From: Falsiroseomonas sp041690465
GTDB taxonomy: Bacteria > Pseudomonadota > Alphaproteobacteria > Acetobacterales > Acetobacteraceae
DNA: 64,000 bases
Direction: 5' to 3'
Assembly (NCBI RefSeq): GCF_041690465.1
Contig: NZ_JAWLHG010000005.1
Span: 156,766-220,765 of the forward strand
Below, in pieces: positions 7,664-15,068 of the stretch (the stretch's first letter is position 1; the number at the start of each line of letters is the position of its first letter). The notes below the pieces were generated by a model. It was not told where the DNA came from. It ran no database searches and was given only the letters and a program-made list of their open reading frames with translations. A program made the position numbers and the translations under genes.

Positions 7664-8635
7664 TCATGGCTGCTCGTCATCGGGCAACGGCGGTGTCCCG
7701 CGGGTGTGGAAGCTGGCGATCGTCTGCAACCCCCAGGCCTGGCCCTTGCGCCGTTCCGCCTCGGTCCAGGTGATCGTCTTCCAATCCGGCGCCAGCACCA
7801 GCCGCGCGCCGGCATGCGCCACTTCCACGCGATTGCCGCCGGGCTCGTAGACGTACAGGAAGAAGGTCTGCTGCACGGCGTGCTTGTGCGGACCGGTCTC
7901 GATGAAGACGCCCGCTTCCAGGAAGGTATCCGCGGCCTGCAGGATCGCCTCGCGACTGTCCAGCGCGAAGGTCACATGGTGGAAGCGGCCAGGCACGCCA
8001 TGCGCTTCCCTGGTGAAGGCGAAGTCGTAGGATTTGTTGGTGGCGGTCAGCCACATCCCCGCCTCCTCGCCGCTGTCCAGCTCGATGCGCTCGGTGCAGC
8101 GAAATCCCAGCGTGCGCTCGAAGAACGTGCGGCAGGCGCGGACGTCCACCGCCAAGCAGTTGAAGTGGTCCAGCCGGCGAACGTTCACGCCGCGCGCCGG
8201 GTAGCGCTCCGGCTGGTTCTTCAGCACCGGGCGGCGATCGGGCGGCGCTTCGTACCACTCGGTCTCCCAGTAGAGCTCGAAGGGGTGGCCATCGGGGTCG
8301 CGGAAGCGCCAGCCGGTGCCGTGGCCGAAATTGTCCTCGAGCGGCGTCGCCTCGCAGCCTGCGGCCCGCAGCGCGGCGAGGCGGCGTTCCAGTGCGGGCG
8401 CGCTGCGGGTGCGGAAGGCGGCATGGCCGAGGCCGGAACTGCGTGAGGCCGTGAGTTGCAGCGAGAATCGCTCGTAATCGTCCCAGCCGCGCAGGAACAC
8501 GCTGTCGCCCTGGCGGCCGCTCTCGGTCATGCCCATCACCTCGGTGAAGAAGCGCAGGCTCTCCTCCGGTTTCGGCGTCAGCAGCTCGACATGCCCGAGA
8601 TGGGCGATGTCCATCACCGGCTCCTCGGCCTGCAT
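7664..8635 (-). CDS. Type I (VOC-fold) extradiol dioxygenase-like protein
   Basis: A 323-residue two-domain vicinal-oxygen-chelate protein similar in layout to catechol 2,3-dioxygenase: an N-terminal non-metal domain (residues 10-125) and a C-terminal domain with the iron site. Predicted ligands are H157 (LDHFNCLAV), H220 (FHHVTFAL) and E271 (GNRVEV); a late Tyr (about 261) is kept. The position of the catalytic acid/base His, AHD-[IV]-AF in XylE, reads SYDFAF here, so Tyr204 replaces it. Substrate is unknown; in this operon a protocatechuate- or gallate-like carboxylated catechol is plausible. Start: ATG 8635 with GGAGGA eight bases upstream. It follows the LysR gene by 26 bases on the same strand. 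Confidence 0.78.
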   Translation of the reverse strand: MQAEEPVMDIAHLGHVELLTPKPEESLRFFTEVMGMTESGRQGDSVFLRGWDDYERFSLQLTASRSSGLGHAAFRTRSAPALERRLAALRAAGCEATPLEDNFGHGTGWRFRDPDGHPFELYWETEWYEAPPDRRPVLKNQPERYPARGVNVRRLDHFNCLAVDVRACRTFFERTLGFRCTERIELDSGEEAGMWLTATNKSYDFAFTREAHGVPGRFHHVTFALDSREAILQAADTFLEAGVFIETGPHKHAVQQTFFLYVYEPGGNRVEVAHAGARLVLAPDWKTITWTEAERRKGQAWGLQTIASFHTRGTPPLPDDEQP

Positions 8636-8661
8636 GGCGTTCCTCCGCATCGCGACGGAAC

Positions 8662-9669
8662 CTAGGCGCTTCGGACGCGTCGCGTCCTATCGCTTCTGCT
8701 CGGAGAGCTATCAGCTTCCGGCATATCTCCCAGCCCATGGGCCGAGAGCTCCGCCACGAAGCCGCGCAACGCACCGATGAAGGCGGCCGTCGCGGGCGAG
8801 GGCGGCGGCTCGGCCGGCAGGATGATGCCGGCCGGCCTCGGCGGCGCGGGCACCGGCAGCGGCACCACCTTCAGCACGCCACGCAACAGGTCTCCCACCA
8901 TCATCGAGCGTGGCATGATGGAGAGGCAGTCGCTCGCCAGCAGCATCTCCCGGATGAAACCATAGGACGACGACCGCAGCGGCACGTCGCGCGGCAGGCC
9001 GAGCAGCGCGACGAGCTGGTCGATCTCCTGTCCGACGCGCTGGCTGACGGTCGGCAGCACCAGCTCGTGCCGCGCCAGCATCGCGGCGGTGACCGGCCCG
9101 GGTGAGCCCAGCAGCGGGTGGCCTTCGCGCGCCAGCACGGAGATCGGCTCCTCCCACAGCGCCTGGCGCAGGAAACCGTCCGGCACGGCGGGCGTGTAGA
9201 GCCGGCCAACCACCAGATCCAACTCGCGCGCGGCGAGCATCGGCAGCAGTTCCTCCGTGCGTCCCTGCTCCAGCCGCAGCCGCAGGCCCGGATGGCTCTG
9301 CCGCAGCCGGATCAGCGCGCCCGGCAACACCCCCACCGAAGCGACGGGCAGCACGCCGATCGCGACCGTGCTGCCCTCCGCGCCACCCAGCGCGTCCAGC
9401 TCCTCCTCTGCGCGGCGAAGCTCGGCCAGAAGGCGTCGCGCGAGGCGGATGACCACCACGCCGGCCTGGGTCGGGCGCACGCCGCGCGCATGGCGCTCGA
9501 ACAGGCGCTCGCCCGCCAAGTCCTCCAGTTCGCGCAGGTTGCGCGACAGCGCCGGCTGCGTCAGCCCGAGCGCGGCGCCGGCCTTCAGCAGGCTGCCCTG
9601 CGTGTCCAGCGCATCCGCCAGCCGCAGCAGCGACAGCTTGAGTTTCCGGTCGAGGTAGCGGCGTGGCAT
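8662..9669 (-). CDS. LysR-type transcriptional regulator of the aromatic operon
   Basis: A 335-residue LysR regulator. The winged helix-turn-helix is at residues about 10-70 (LLRLADALDTQGSLLKAGAALGLTQPALSRNLREL), followed by the effector-binding domain with GVLPVASVGVLPGALIRL. The arrangement resembles the PcaQ/GbpR group, which respond to aromatic acids or ring-fission products. It is unusual in being the codirectional first gene of its putative target operon rather than divergent from it, so it may be autoregulated with the catabolic genes from the 9670-9780 gap, which also separates it from divergent pfkB. The ATG at 9669 fits the family N-terminus. Confidence 0.88.
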   Translation of the reverse strand: MPRRYLDRKLKLSLLRLADALDTQGSLLKAGAALGLTQPALSRNLRELEDLAGERLFERHARGVRPTQAGVVVIRLARRLLAELRRAEEELDALGGAEGSTVAIGVLPVASVGVLPGALIRLRQSHPGLRLRLEQGRTEELLPMLAARELDLVVGRLYTPAVPDGFLRQALWEEPISVLAREGHPLLGSPGPVTAAMLARHELVLPTVSQRVGQEIDQLVALLGLPRDVPLRSSSYGFIREMLLASDCLSIMPRSMMVGDLLRGVLKVVPLPVPAPPRPAGIILPAEPPPSPATAAFIGALRGFVAELSAHGLGDMPEADSSPSRSDRTRRVRSA

Positions 9670-9780
9670 CGTGCTGTCCGGCCGCCACCATGGCAGCTGG
9701 GGGCCGGGCGCGGAAGGTTCACCGTTGCGCCGGGTCGGCGCCTTGGGGAGACTTCCGCCAGGAAGGACGTTCAGGACTCC

Positions 9781-10737
9781 ATGGATCGCGACAGCCGCAT
9801 CGTCACGCTGACCCTCAACCCGGCCATCGACCTCGCCTGCGAGGCCGAGGCGGTGCGGCCCGTGCGCAAGATCCGCACCTTCAGTGAGCGTGTTGACCCG
9901 GGCGGGGGCGGCGTCAACGTCTCCCGCGTGGTGCGATCGCTGGGTGGTGAGACTCTGGCCGTGGTGCTGGCCGGCGGCGTGACCGGACGGCTGCTGGAGG
10001 AACTGCTGGACGAGTGCGGCGTGCCGCGGCGCAGCGTGCCGGTCTCCGGGCGCACCCGCATCAGCCAGGTGGTCCACGAACGCGCCAGCGGGCTGGAGTA
10101 TCGCTTCGTCCCGGAAGGCCCGATGCTGCAGGATGGCGAATGCCGGGCGGCGCTGGACGCGCTGGCGGAGGAGGCGGGCGCCTGGGTGGTGCTCAGCGGC
10201 AGCCTGCCGCGTGGCGTCGGACCCGGCTATTACGCCCGTGCCGCCCGCGAGGCGCGGGCCCGCGGCCAGCAGGTCGCGCTCGACACCTCGGGCGCCGCAC
10301 TCCGCACCGCGCTGGAGGAGCGCGGCCTGGTGGATCTGGTGAAGCCGAGCCTCGGCGAGTTCGAGGCACTGGTCGGGCAGGACCTCTCCGAGCCGGGCGC
10401 GCTGGAGGCGGCGGCGATCTCCTTCGCGCGCTCCGGCGCGGCGCGGCTGGTTGCAGTCACGCTCGGCCATCGCGGTGCGCTGCTGGCGACGGCGGAGGGG
10501 CGCTGCTGGCGGCTTCCGGCGCCCGACGTGCCGGTGCGCGGCGCATCCGGCGCCGGCGACAGTTTCGTCGCCGCCATGGTGCTGGCGCTGGCAGGCGGCG
10601 CGGTGCCGGAGGACGCCTTCGTCTGGGGCAGCGCCGCCGGGGGGGCGACAGTGGCCGCCGCGGGCACCGCGCATGCTAGCCGCGCCGAGGTGGAGGCGAT
10701 CCACGCCGCGCTCCGCCCGCATCTCACCGGCGGCTGA
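9781..10737 (+). CDS. pfkB: PfkB-family 1-phosphofructokinase / 6-phosphofructokinase 2
   Basis: A 318-residue ribokinase-superfamily hexose kinase. It begins with IVTLTLNPAIDLAC, the phosphofructokinase-2/LacC-type N-terminus, has GGGGVNVSRVVRSLGG for sugar-phosphate binding, and ends with RGASGAGDSFVAAM, in which the Asp is the catalytic base and the glycines form the anion hole. It should phosphorylate fructose 6-phosphate or a related sugar phosphate with ATP. The ATG at 9781 has GGAAGGA upstream. Its 3' end overlaps the converging phosphoribosyltransferase gene by 14 bases. Together with PEP synthase nearby it forms a small carbon-metabolism island. Confidence 0.88.
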   Translation: MDRDSRIVTLTLNPAIDLACEAEAVRPVRKIRTFSERVDPGGGGVNVSRVVRSLGGETLAVVLAGGVTGRLLEELLDECGVPRRSVPVSGRTRISQVVHERASGLEYRFVPEGPMLQDGECRAALDALAEEAGAWVVLSGSLPRGVGPGYYARAAREARARGQQVALDTSGAALRTALEERGLVDLVKPSLGEFEALVGQDLSEPGALEAAAISFARSGAARLVAVTLGHRGALLATAEGRCWRLPAPDVPVRGASGAGDSFVAAMVLALAGGAVPEDAFVWGSAAGGATVAAAGTAHASRAEVEAIHAALRPHLTGG

Positions 10738-11371
10738 GGATCTCGATCACCTCCGCGTCGGTAAGCTGGTGGAAATCATCGTAGAAGCCGCCGATGCCGA
10801 AGGGCAGGCCGGACTCGATCACGGCAACCGCCTCGTCCGCCTCGTCCCGCAGGTCGGCGAGCGCCTCTGGTGGTGCCACCGGCACGGCGAGGATCAGCCG
10901 CGCGCCGCCGCGCCGGCGCAGCGCCCGCAGCGCCGCGCGCGCCGTGGCGCCGGTCGCCAGCCCGTCATCAACCACCACCGCGGTGCGCCCCCGCGGATCG
11001 AGCGGCTGGCGACCCGGCAGGTAGCGTTCCCGGCGGCGTTCGATCTCCACCAGTTCGCGCTGCCGGGTGGCGGCGATGAACGCCTCGGTGGCGCCGGTGA
11101 CGGCGACGATGTCGGGGTTCAGCACCATCTCGCCACCATCCACCACCGCGCCGATGCCGAGCTCCGGCTGCCCCGGCGCGCCGATCTTGCGCACCAGCAC
11201 CAGGTCGAGCGGCGCGTCGAGCGCGGCCGCGACCTCGGCCGCCACCGGCACGCCGCCGCGCGGCAGGGCATAGACGATCGGGGCGGTGGGGTGCAGCGCC
11301 TGCACGCGGGCGGCGAGCAGGCGCCCCGCTTCCGCGCGGTTGGTGAAGTGGGTTGGCTCAACAAGGGCCAT
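10724..11371 (-). CDS. Phosphoribosyltransferase family protein
   Basis: A 215-residue type I phosphoribosyltransferase-fold protein. The PRPP loop reads VVVDDGLATGATARAAL (about residues 120-136), the classical hydrophobic-DDG-ATG-T motif; ALPRGGVPVAAEVA lies near residue 40. Such stand-alone proteins often sit beside stress or hypoxia genes and lack a known acceptor base, so a nucleotide salvage role should not be assumed. The ATG at 11371 has AAGGAGG nine bases upstream. It is divergent from the PEP synthase gene across 151 bases, and the two may be coregulated. Confidence 0.85.
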   Translation of the reverse strand: MALVEPTHFTNRAEAGRLLAARVQALHPTAPIVYALPRGGVPVAAEVAAALDAPLDLVLVRKIGAPGQPELGIGAVVDGGEMVLNPDIVAVTGATEAFIAATRQRELVEIERRRERYLPGRQPLDPRGRTAVVVDDGLATGATARAALRALRRRGGARLILAVPVAPPEALADLRDEADEAVAVIESGLPFGIGGFYDDFHQLTDAEVIEILSRR

Positions 11372-11485
11372 GGGCGCAGCCTCCTTCGTCAGCCCTGAAA
11401 CGGGATGCCGGTGGCCGCGTGATAAAGCTGCGCCTTCACGCATGCGTGCTTTTCGCGCCGTGGCCACTGGCCCAAGCTGCGCGGA

Positions 11486-11505
11486 GTATCGGACGGCGTA
11501 TCGGA
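11486..11505 (+). repeat. Direct repeat upstream of the PEP synthase gene
   Basis: The octamer GTATCGGA occurs at 11486-11493 and again at 11498-11505, a 12-base period, 18 bases before the PEP synthase start. Its position suggests a regulator half-site pair or a chance duplication; no family is recognisable. Confidence 0.3.
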
Positions 11506-11522
11506 GCAAGGGGGAGTCCCGC

Positions 11523-13913
11523 ATGGCAAGGCAGCCGGTGCTCTGGCTGGAGTCGGTCAGTTCCGCGGATGTGCCGCGCGTTGGCGGCAAGAACGCCTCG
11601 CTCGGCGAGATGATCGCCCGCCTTGGCGAGGCCGGGGTGCGCGTGCCGGCGGGCTTCGCCACCACCGCCGAGGCGTTCCGCGACTACATCGCCGCCAACG
11701 GCATCGGCCAAGCGATGGCCGAGCGGCTGGCGGAGCTGCGCGAGGGCCGCGCCACGCTGCAGCAGACCGGCGCCGCGATCCGCCGCCTGTTCCTCGACGC
11801 CCACTTCCCGGAGGCGACGGCCGAGGCGATCCGCAGCGCCTATCGCGAGTTGGCGGAACGCAGCGGCGCGCCGGATCCGGCCGTCGCCGTGCGCAGCAGC
11901 GCCACCGCGGAGGACCTGCCCACCGCCAGCTTCGCCGGCCAGCAGGAGACCTTCCTCAATGTCGTCGGCGAGCGCGCGCTGCTCGAGGCCTGCCGGCACT
12001 GCTACGCCTCGTTGTACACGGACCGTGCGATCTCCTACCGGGAGATGCAGGGGTTCGACCATTTGAAGGTGGCGCTTTCCATCGGCGTGCAGGTGATGGT
12101 GCGCGCCGATCTCGGCGGCTCCGGCATCATGTTCACGCTCGACACCGAGAGCGGCTTCCCCGGCGTGGTGGTGATCAGCGCGGCCTGGGGGCTCGGCGAG
12201 CCGATCGTGCAGGGCGCGGTCAACCCCGACCGCTACCTGGTGTTCAAGCCGCCGCTGGCCGACCCCGCGAAGGTGCCGATCCTGGAGAAGCAGCGCGGGG
12301 AGAAGGCGCGCAAGATGGTCTACGCCGAAGGCGGCAGCGCACGCACTATGATGGTGGAGACCACCGGACGCGAGCGCGATGGCTTCGTGCTGGAGGATGC
12401 CGAGATCCTGCAGCTCGCGCGCTGGGGGCTCGCGATCGAGCGGCATTACGGCCGCCCGATGGACATCGAATGGGCAAAGGACGGGCAGACCGGCGAACTC
12501 GCCATCGTGCAGGCGCGGCCGGAGACGGTGCATGGCTCGCGCAAGGCCGCCACGCTGAAGACCTGGCGGCTGAAGGCGAAGGCGCGGCCGGTGCTGCGCG
12601 GCGCCGCGGTGGGCGAGGCGATCGCCACCGGCCCCGCGCAGCTGGTGCGCAACCCCGAGGACATCGAAGGCTTCCCCGAAGGCGCGGTACTGGTGGCGGA
12701 GGCCACCGACCCCGACTGGGTGCCGCTGATGAAGAAGGCCGCCGCGATCGTCACCGACCATGGAGGCGCGACCAGCCACGCCGCCATCGTCAGCCGCGAG
12801 CTCGGCATCGCCGCGGTGGTCGGCACCGGCGCGGCGATGGCAACCCTGCATGATGGCCAGCCCGTTACCGTCTCCTGCGCGGAAGGCGACGAAGGCCGCG
12901 TCTATGACGGCGCGCTGCCCTTCGAGGCCGCGGAGCTCGACCTCGCCGCCATCCCGCGCACGAAGACGGCGATGATGCTGAACATCGCCAGCCCCGCCGC
13001 CGCGCTGCGCGCCTGGCGCCTGCCGGCGAAGGGTGTCGGGCTGGCACGGATGGAGTTCGTCATCAACGCCGTGGTGCGCGCCCATCCGATGGCGCTGCTG
13101 CGCTTCGACGAAGTGCAGGACCGCGCGGCGCGGCGCGAGATCGAGCAGATCACCCGCGGCTGGCGCGACAAGGCGGAATACTTCGTCACGACGCTGGCGC
13201 GCGGCGTGGCGCGCATCGCCGCCCCGTTCCATCCGCATCCCGTGATCGTCCGCCTCTCCGACTTCAAGAGCAACGAATATGCGCATCTGGTCGGCGGGCG
13301 GCAGTTCGAGCCGGTGGAGGAGAACCCGATGCTCGGCCTGCGCGGAGCCTCGCGCTACTACTCCGAGCGCTACCGCGAGGGCTTCGCGCTGGAATGCCGC
13401 GCGATGAAGATGGCGCGGGAGGAGATCGGCCTCGACAACATCATCCTGATGGTGCCGTTCTGCCGCACGCCCGCCGAGGCCGACCGCGTGCTGGCGCTGA
13501 TGGCGGAGAACGGGCTGAAGCGCGGCGAGCGCGGCCTGCAGGTCTATGTGATGTGCGAGATCCCCTCCAACGTCATCCTGGCGGAGGATTTCGCCGCGCG
13601 GTTTGACGGCTTCTCCATCGGCTCCAACGACCTGACGCAGCTCACCCTCGGCGTGGACCGCGATTCGGCAGAGCTGCGCGGGCTGTTCGACGAGCGCGAC
13701 CCGGCGGTGAAGACGCTCATCTCCGAGGTGGTCCGGCGTGCGCATGGCGCCGGCGTGAAGGTCGGGCTCTGCGGCGAGGCGCCCTCCAACCACCCGGACT
13801 TCGCCGCCTTCCTGGTGGAGTGCGGCATCGACTCCATGTCGCTCAACCCGGACAGCTTCGTCGCCGCCGCCCGCGCGGTGGCGGAAGCGGAGGCGCAGCT
13901 CGGGCGTCCGTGA
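11523..13913 (+). CDS. ppsA: Phosphoenolpyruvate synthase
   Basis: A 796-residue enzyme that converts pyruvate, ATP and water to PEP, AMP and phosphate, allowing gluconeogenesis from C3 units such as the pyruvate made by the upstream aromatic pathway. The N-terminal ATP-grasp domain has VGGKNASLGEM at residues 20-30 and AVRSSATAEDLP near 125. The swivelling domain carries the phosphohistidine in TDHGGATSHAA (about residues 412-422). The C-terminal PEP-binding barrel has GSNDLTQLTLGVDRDS and GLCGEAPSNHP, with the catalytic Cys. Length is normal. The ATG at 11523 follows GGGGGAG. Confidence 0.93.
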   Translation: MARQPVLWLESVSSADVPRVGGKNASLGEMIARLGEAGVRVPAGFATTAEAFRDYIAANGIGQAMAERLAELREGRATLQQTGAAIRRLFLDAHFPEATAEAIRSAYRELAERSGAPDPAVAVRSSATAEDLPTASFAGQQETFLNVVGERALLEACRHCYASLYTDRAISYREMQGFDHLKVALSIGVQVMVRADLGGSGIMFTLDTESGFPGVVVISAAWGLGEPIVQGAVNPDRYLVFKPPLADPAKVPILEKQRGEKARKMVYAEGGSARTMMVETTGRERDGFVLEDAEILQLARWGLAIERHYGRPMDIEWAKDGQTGELAIVQARPETVHGSRKAATLKTWRLKAKARPVLRGAAVGEAIATGPAQLVRNPEDIEGFPEGAVLVAEATDPDWVPLMKKAAAIVTDHGGATSHAAIVSRELGIAAVVGTGAAMATLHDGQPVTVSCAEGDEGRVYDGALPFEAAELDLAAIPRTKTAMMLNIASPAAALRAWRLPAKGVGLARMEFVINAVVRAHPMALLRFDEVQDRAARREIEQITRGWRDKAEYFVTTLARGVARIAAPFHPHPVIVRLSDFKSNEYAHLVGGRQFEPVEENPMLGLRGASRYYSERYREGFALECRAMKMAREEIGLDNIILMVPFCRTPAEADRVLALMAENGLKRGERGLQVYVMCEIPSNVILAEDFAARFDGFSIGSNDLTQLTLGVDRDSAELRGLFDERDPAVKTLISEVVRRAHGAGVKVGLCGEAPSNHPDFAAFLVECGIDSMSLNPDSFVAAARAVAEAEAQLGRP

Positions 13914-14071
13914 CGCACCCTGGCGTCCACCCCTGTCAGGCGGGCAGCCTGGCCGGGTGGTCCACTGCACCAGGGAGGGAAGGCCCTGGCCTGCGATGAT
14001 GCTGTCGCTGCCGGGCAAACCTGCCCCGCCGTGGCCGCGTTCTGCCCGCCGTGGGAGGGAGGATCGCGGCG

Positions 14072-14395
14072 ATGGTGTGCGACAAGGCGAGAGCGCTCGA
14101 ACTGCTCCACGCCGCGCGGGTCGGCGATCTGGCACGAGTCCGGTCGCTCGTGCCCCCTTGCGGCGACCTCGCTGCGGACGCCGTGCCCGATGCGCCGGAC
14201 GGGGTGACGCCGCTCATGGCGGCGGCTGCTGGGGGTCACGAAAGGATGGTGGAGCTTCTCCTGCAGCTTGGAGCCGACGCTGCCCGGCGCGACGTGCGGG
14301 GCCGCAGTGCGGCCTATCACGCGCGCGGCGCCGGCCACCCGCACCTGGCGGAGCGGCTCGACACCGTCGTCGACAAGGAAAAGACGATCTGGTGA
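14072..14395 (+). CDS. Small ankyrin-repeat protein
   Basis: A 107-residue protein with about two and a half ankyrin repeats: an N-terminal helix pair (ELLHAARVGDLARVRSLV), a full repeat with DGVTPLMAAAAGGHERMVELLLQLGAD, and a partial repeat starting RDVRGRSAAYHARGAGH. Ankyrin repeats mediate protein binding; no partner can be read. There is no signal peptide, so it is probably cytoplasmic. The ATG at 14072 is preceded by GGGAGGGAGG; a GTG at 14051 in the same frame lacks a better site. It lies alone between PEP synthase and the convergent DUF411 gene. Confidence 0.75.
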   Translation: MVCDKARALELLHAARVGDLARVRSLVPPCGDLAADAVPDAPDGVTPLMAAAAGGHERMVELLLQLGADAARRDVRGRSAAYHARGAGHPHLAERLDTVVDKEKTIW

Positions 14396-14471
14396 GCGGC
14401 GGCCGAGCGGGCCCGACCGCCTGCAGGCCGGCCAGTCCAGATCCTCCGCACGGCCGAGCCGGCTCTGCCGC

Positions 14472-14957
14472 TCAGGCCGGCCGGTCGCCTCGCGCCCGCA
14501 CGAATGCCTCGCTGCGTCCATCGGCCGCGAAGACGTAGACCGTGTAGGGCCTCGGTGCGGTGCCCGGCACCTCCATCCCTGGCGAGCCGATCGGCATGTC
14601 GGGCACCGCGATGCCGCGCCAGGTGCCCGGGGCGTCGAGGAAGCGGCGAACCGCGAAGGCCGGCACATGCCCTTCCACGACGAAGCGGCCGTCGGCCGTC
14701 AGGCCGGTGTGGCAGCCCGCGAGGTCGTCGGGGACGCCAGCGGCCCGCCGGTCCGCGTCCAGATCGACCGAGTCCCTGACGGTCACACTGAAGCCGGCCG
14801 CGCGGAGGTGCTCCGCCCACCCCTCACAGCAGCCGCAACCCGGGCTTCGCAGGACCTGGAGCGCCGTCCCCGCGGCGCGGGCGCGCGTGGGGAACACTGC
14901 CGAGGCGGCGATCGCAGGGACCAGGGCCAGCGCGTGGCGACGGGACAGGTGGGGCAT
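14472..14957 (-). CDS. DUF411 metal-binding exported protein
   Basis: A 161-residue protein with a Tat-like signal peptide (SRRHALALVPAIAASAVF, cleavage after about residue 28). The mature part carries RSPGCGCCEGW, the conserved cysteine site of DUF411, and a late GIAVPDMPIGSPGMEVPG segment also characteristic of the family. DUF411 proteins are often found near copper or other heavy-metal resistance genes and are thought to bind metal in the periplasm; a direct function is not established. It is divergent from a P1B-type metal ATPase gene across 111 bases, which supports a joint role in metal handling. Confidence 0.82.
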   Translation of the reverse strand: MPHLSRRHALALVPAIAASAVFPTRARAAGTALQVLRSPGCGCCEGWAEHLRAAGFSVTVRDSVDLDADRRAAGVPDDLAGCHTGLTADGRFVVEGHVPAFAVRRFLDAPGTWRGIAVPDMPIGSPGMEVPGTAPRPYTVYVFAADGRSEAFVRARGDRPA

Positions 14958-15019
14958 GGTCGGGCGTTCCTCTCGGCGGATTCCAGAGATGGCTCGGTGC
15001 CGGAGCTTTTCGAGGGGAC

Positions 15020-15050
15020 TTGAACATCCCGTGCCCCGAAGGCCCATAAG
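15020..15050 (+). promoter_or_regulatory. Candidate long-spacer (MerR-type) promoter of the metal ATPase
   Basis: TTGAAC (15020-15025) and CATAAG (15045-15050) are separated by 19 bases, the extended spacing typical of promoters activated by MerR-family metal sensors such as ZntR. It ends 18 bases before the ATPase start. No clear dyad is seen within the spacer and no MerR gene is in the window, so this is tentative. Confidence 0.3.
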
Positions 15051-15068
15051 GGGGGACGAAGTAATGAG

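Noticed and set aside
9670..10722. Upstream extension of the LysR frame to 10722, giving a 686-residue protein
   Set aside because: The added part is antisense to pfkB and has no conserved motif; LysR proteins begin at the ATG at 9669.
14415..14480. Repeated GGCCGGCC palindromes behind the ankyrin gene
   Set aside because: Short self-complementary GC-rich octamers are expected at this base composition; no stem with a clear loop or T-run.
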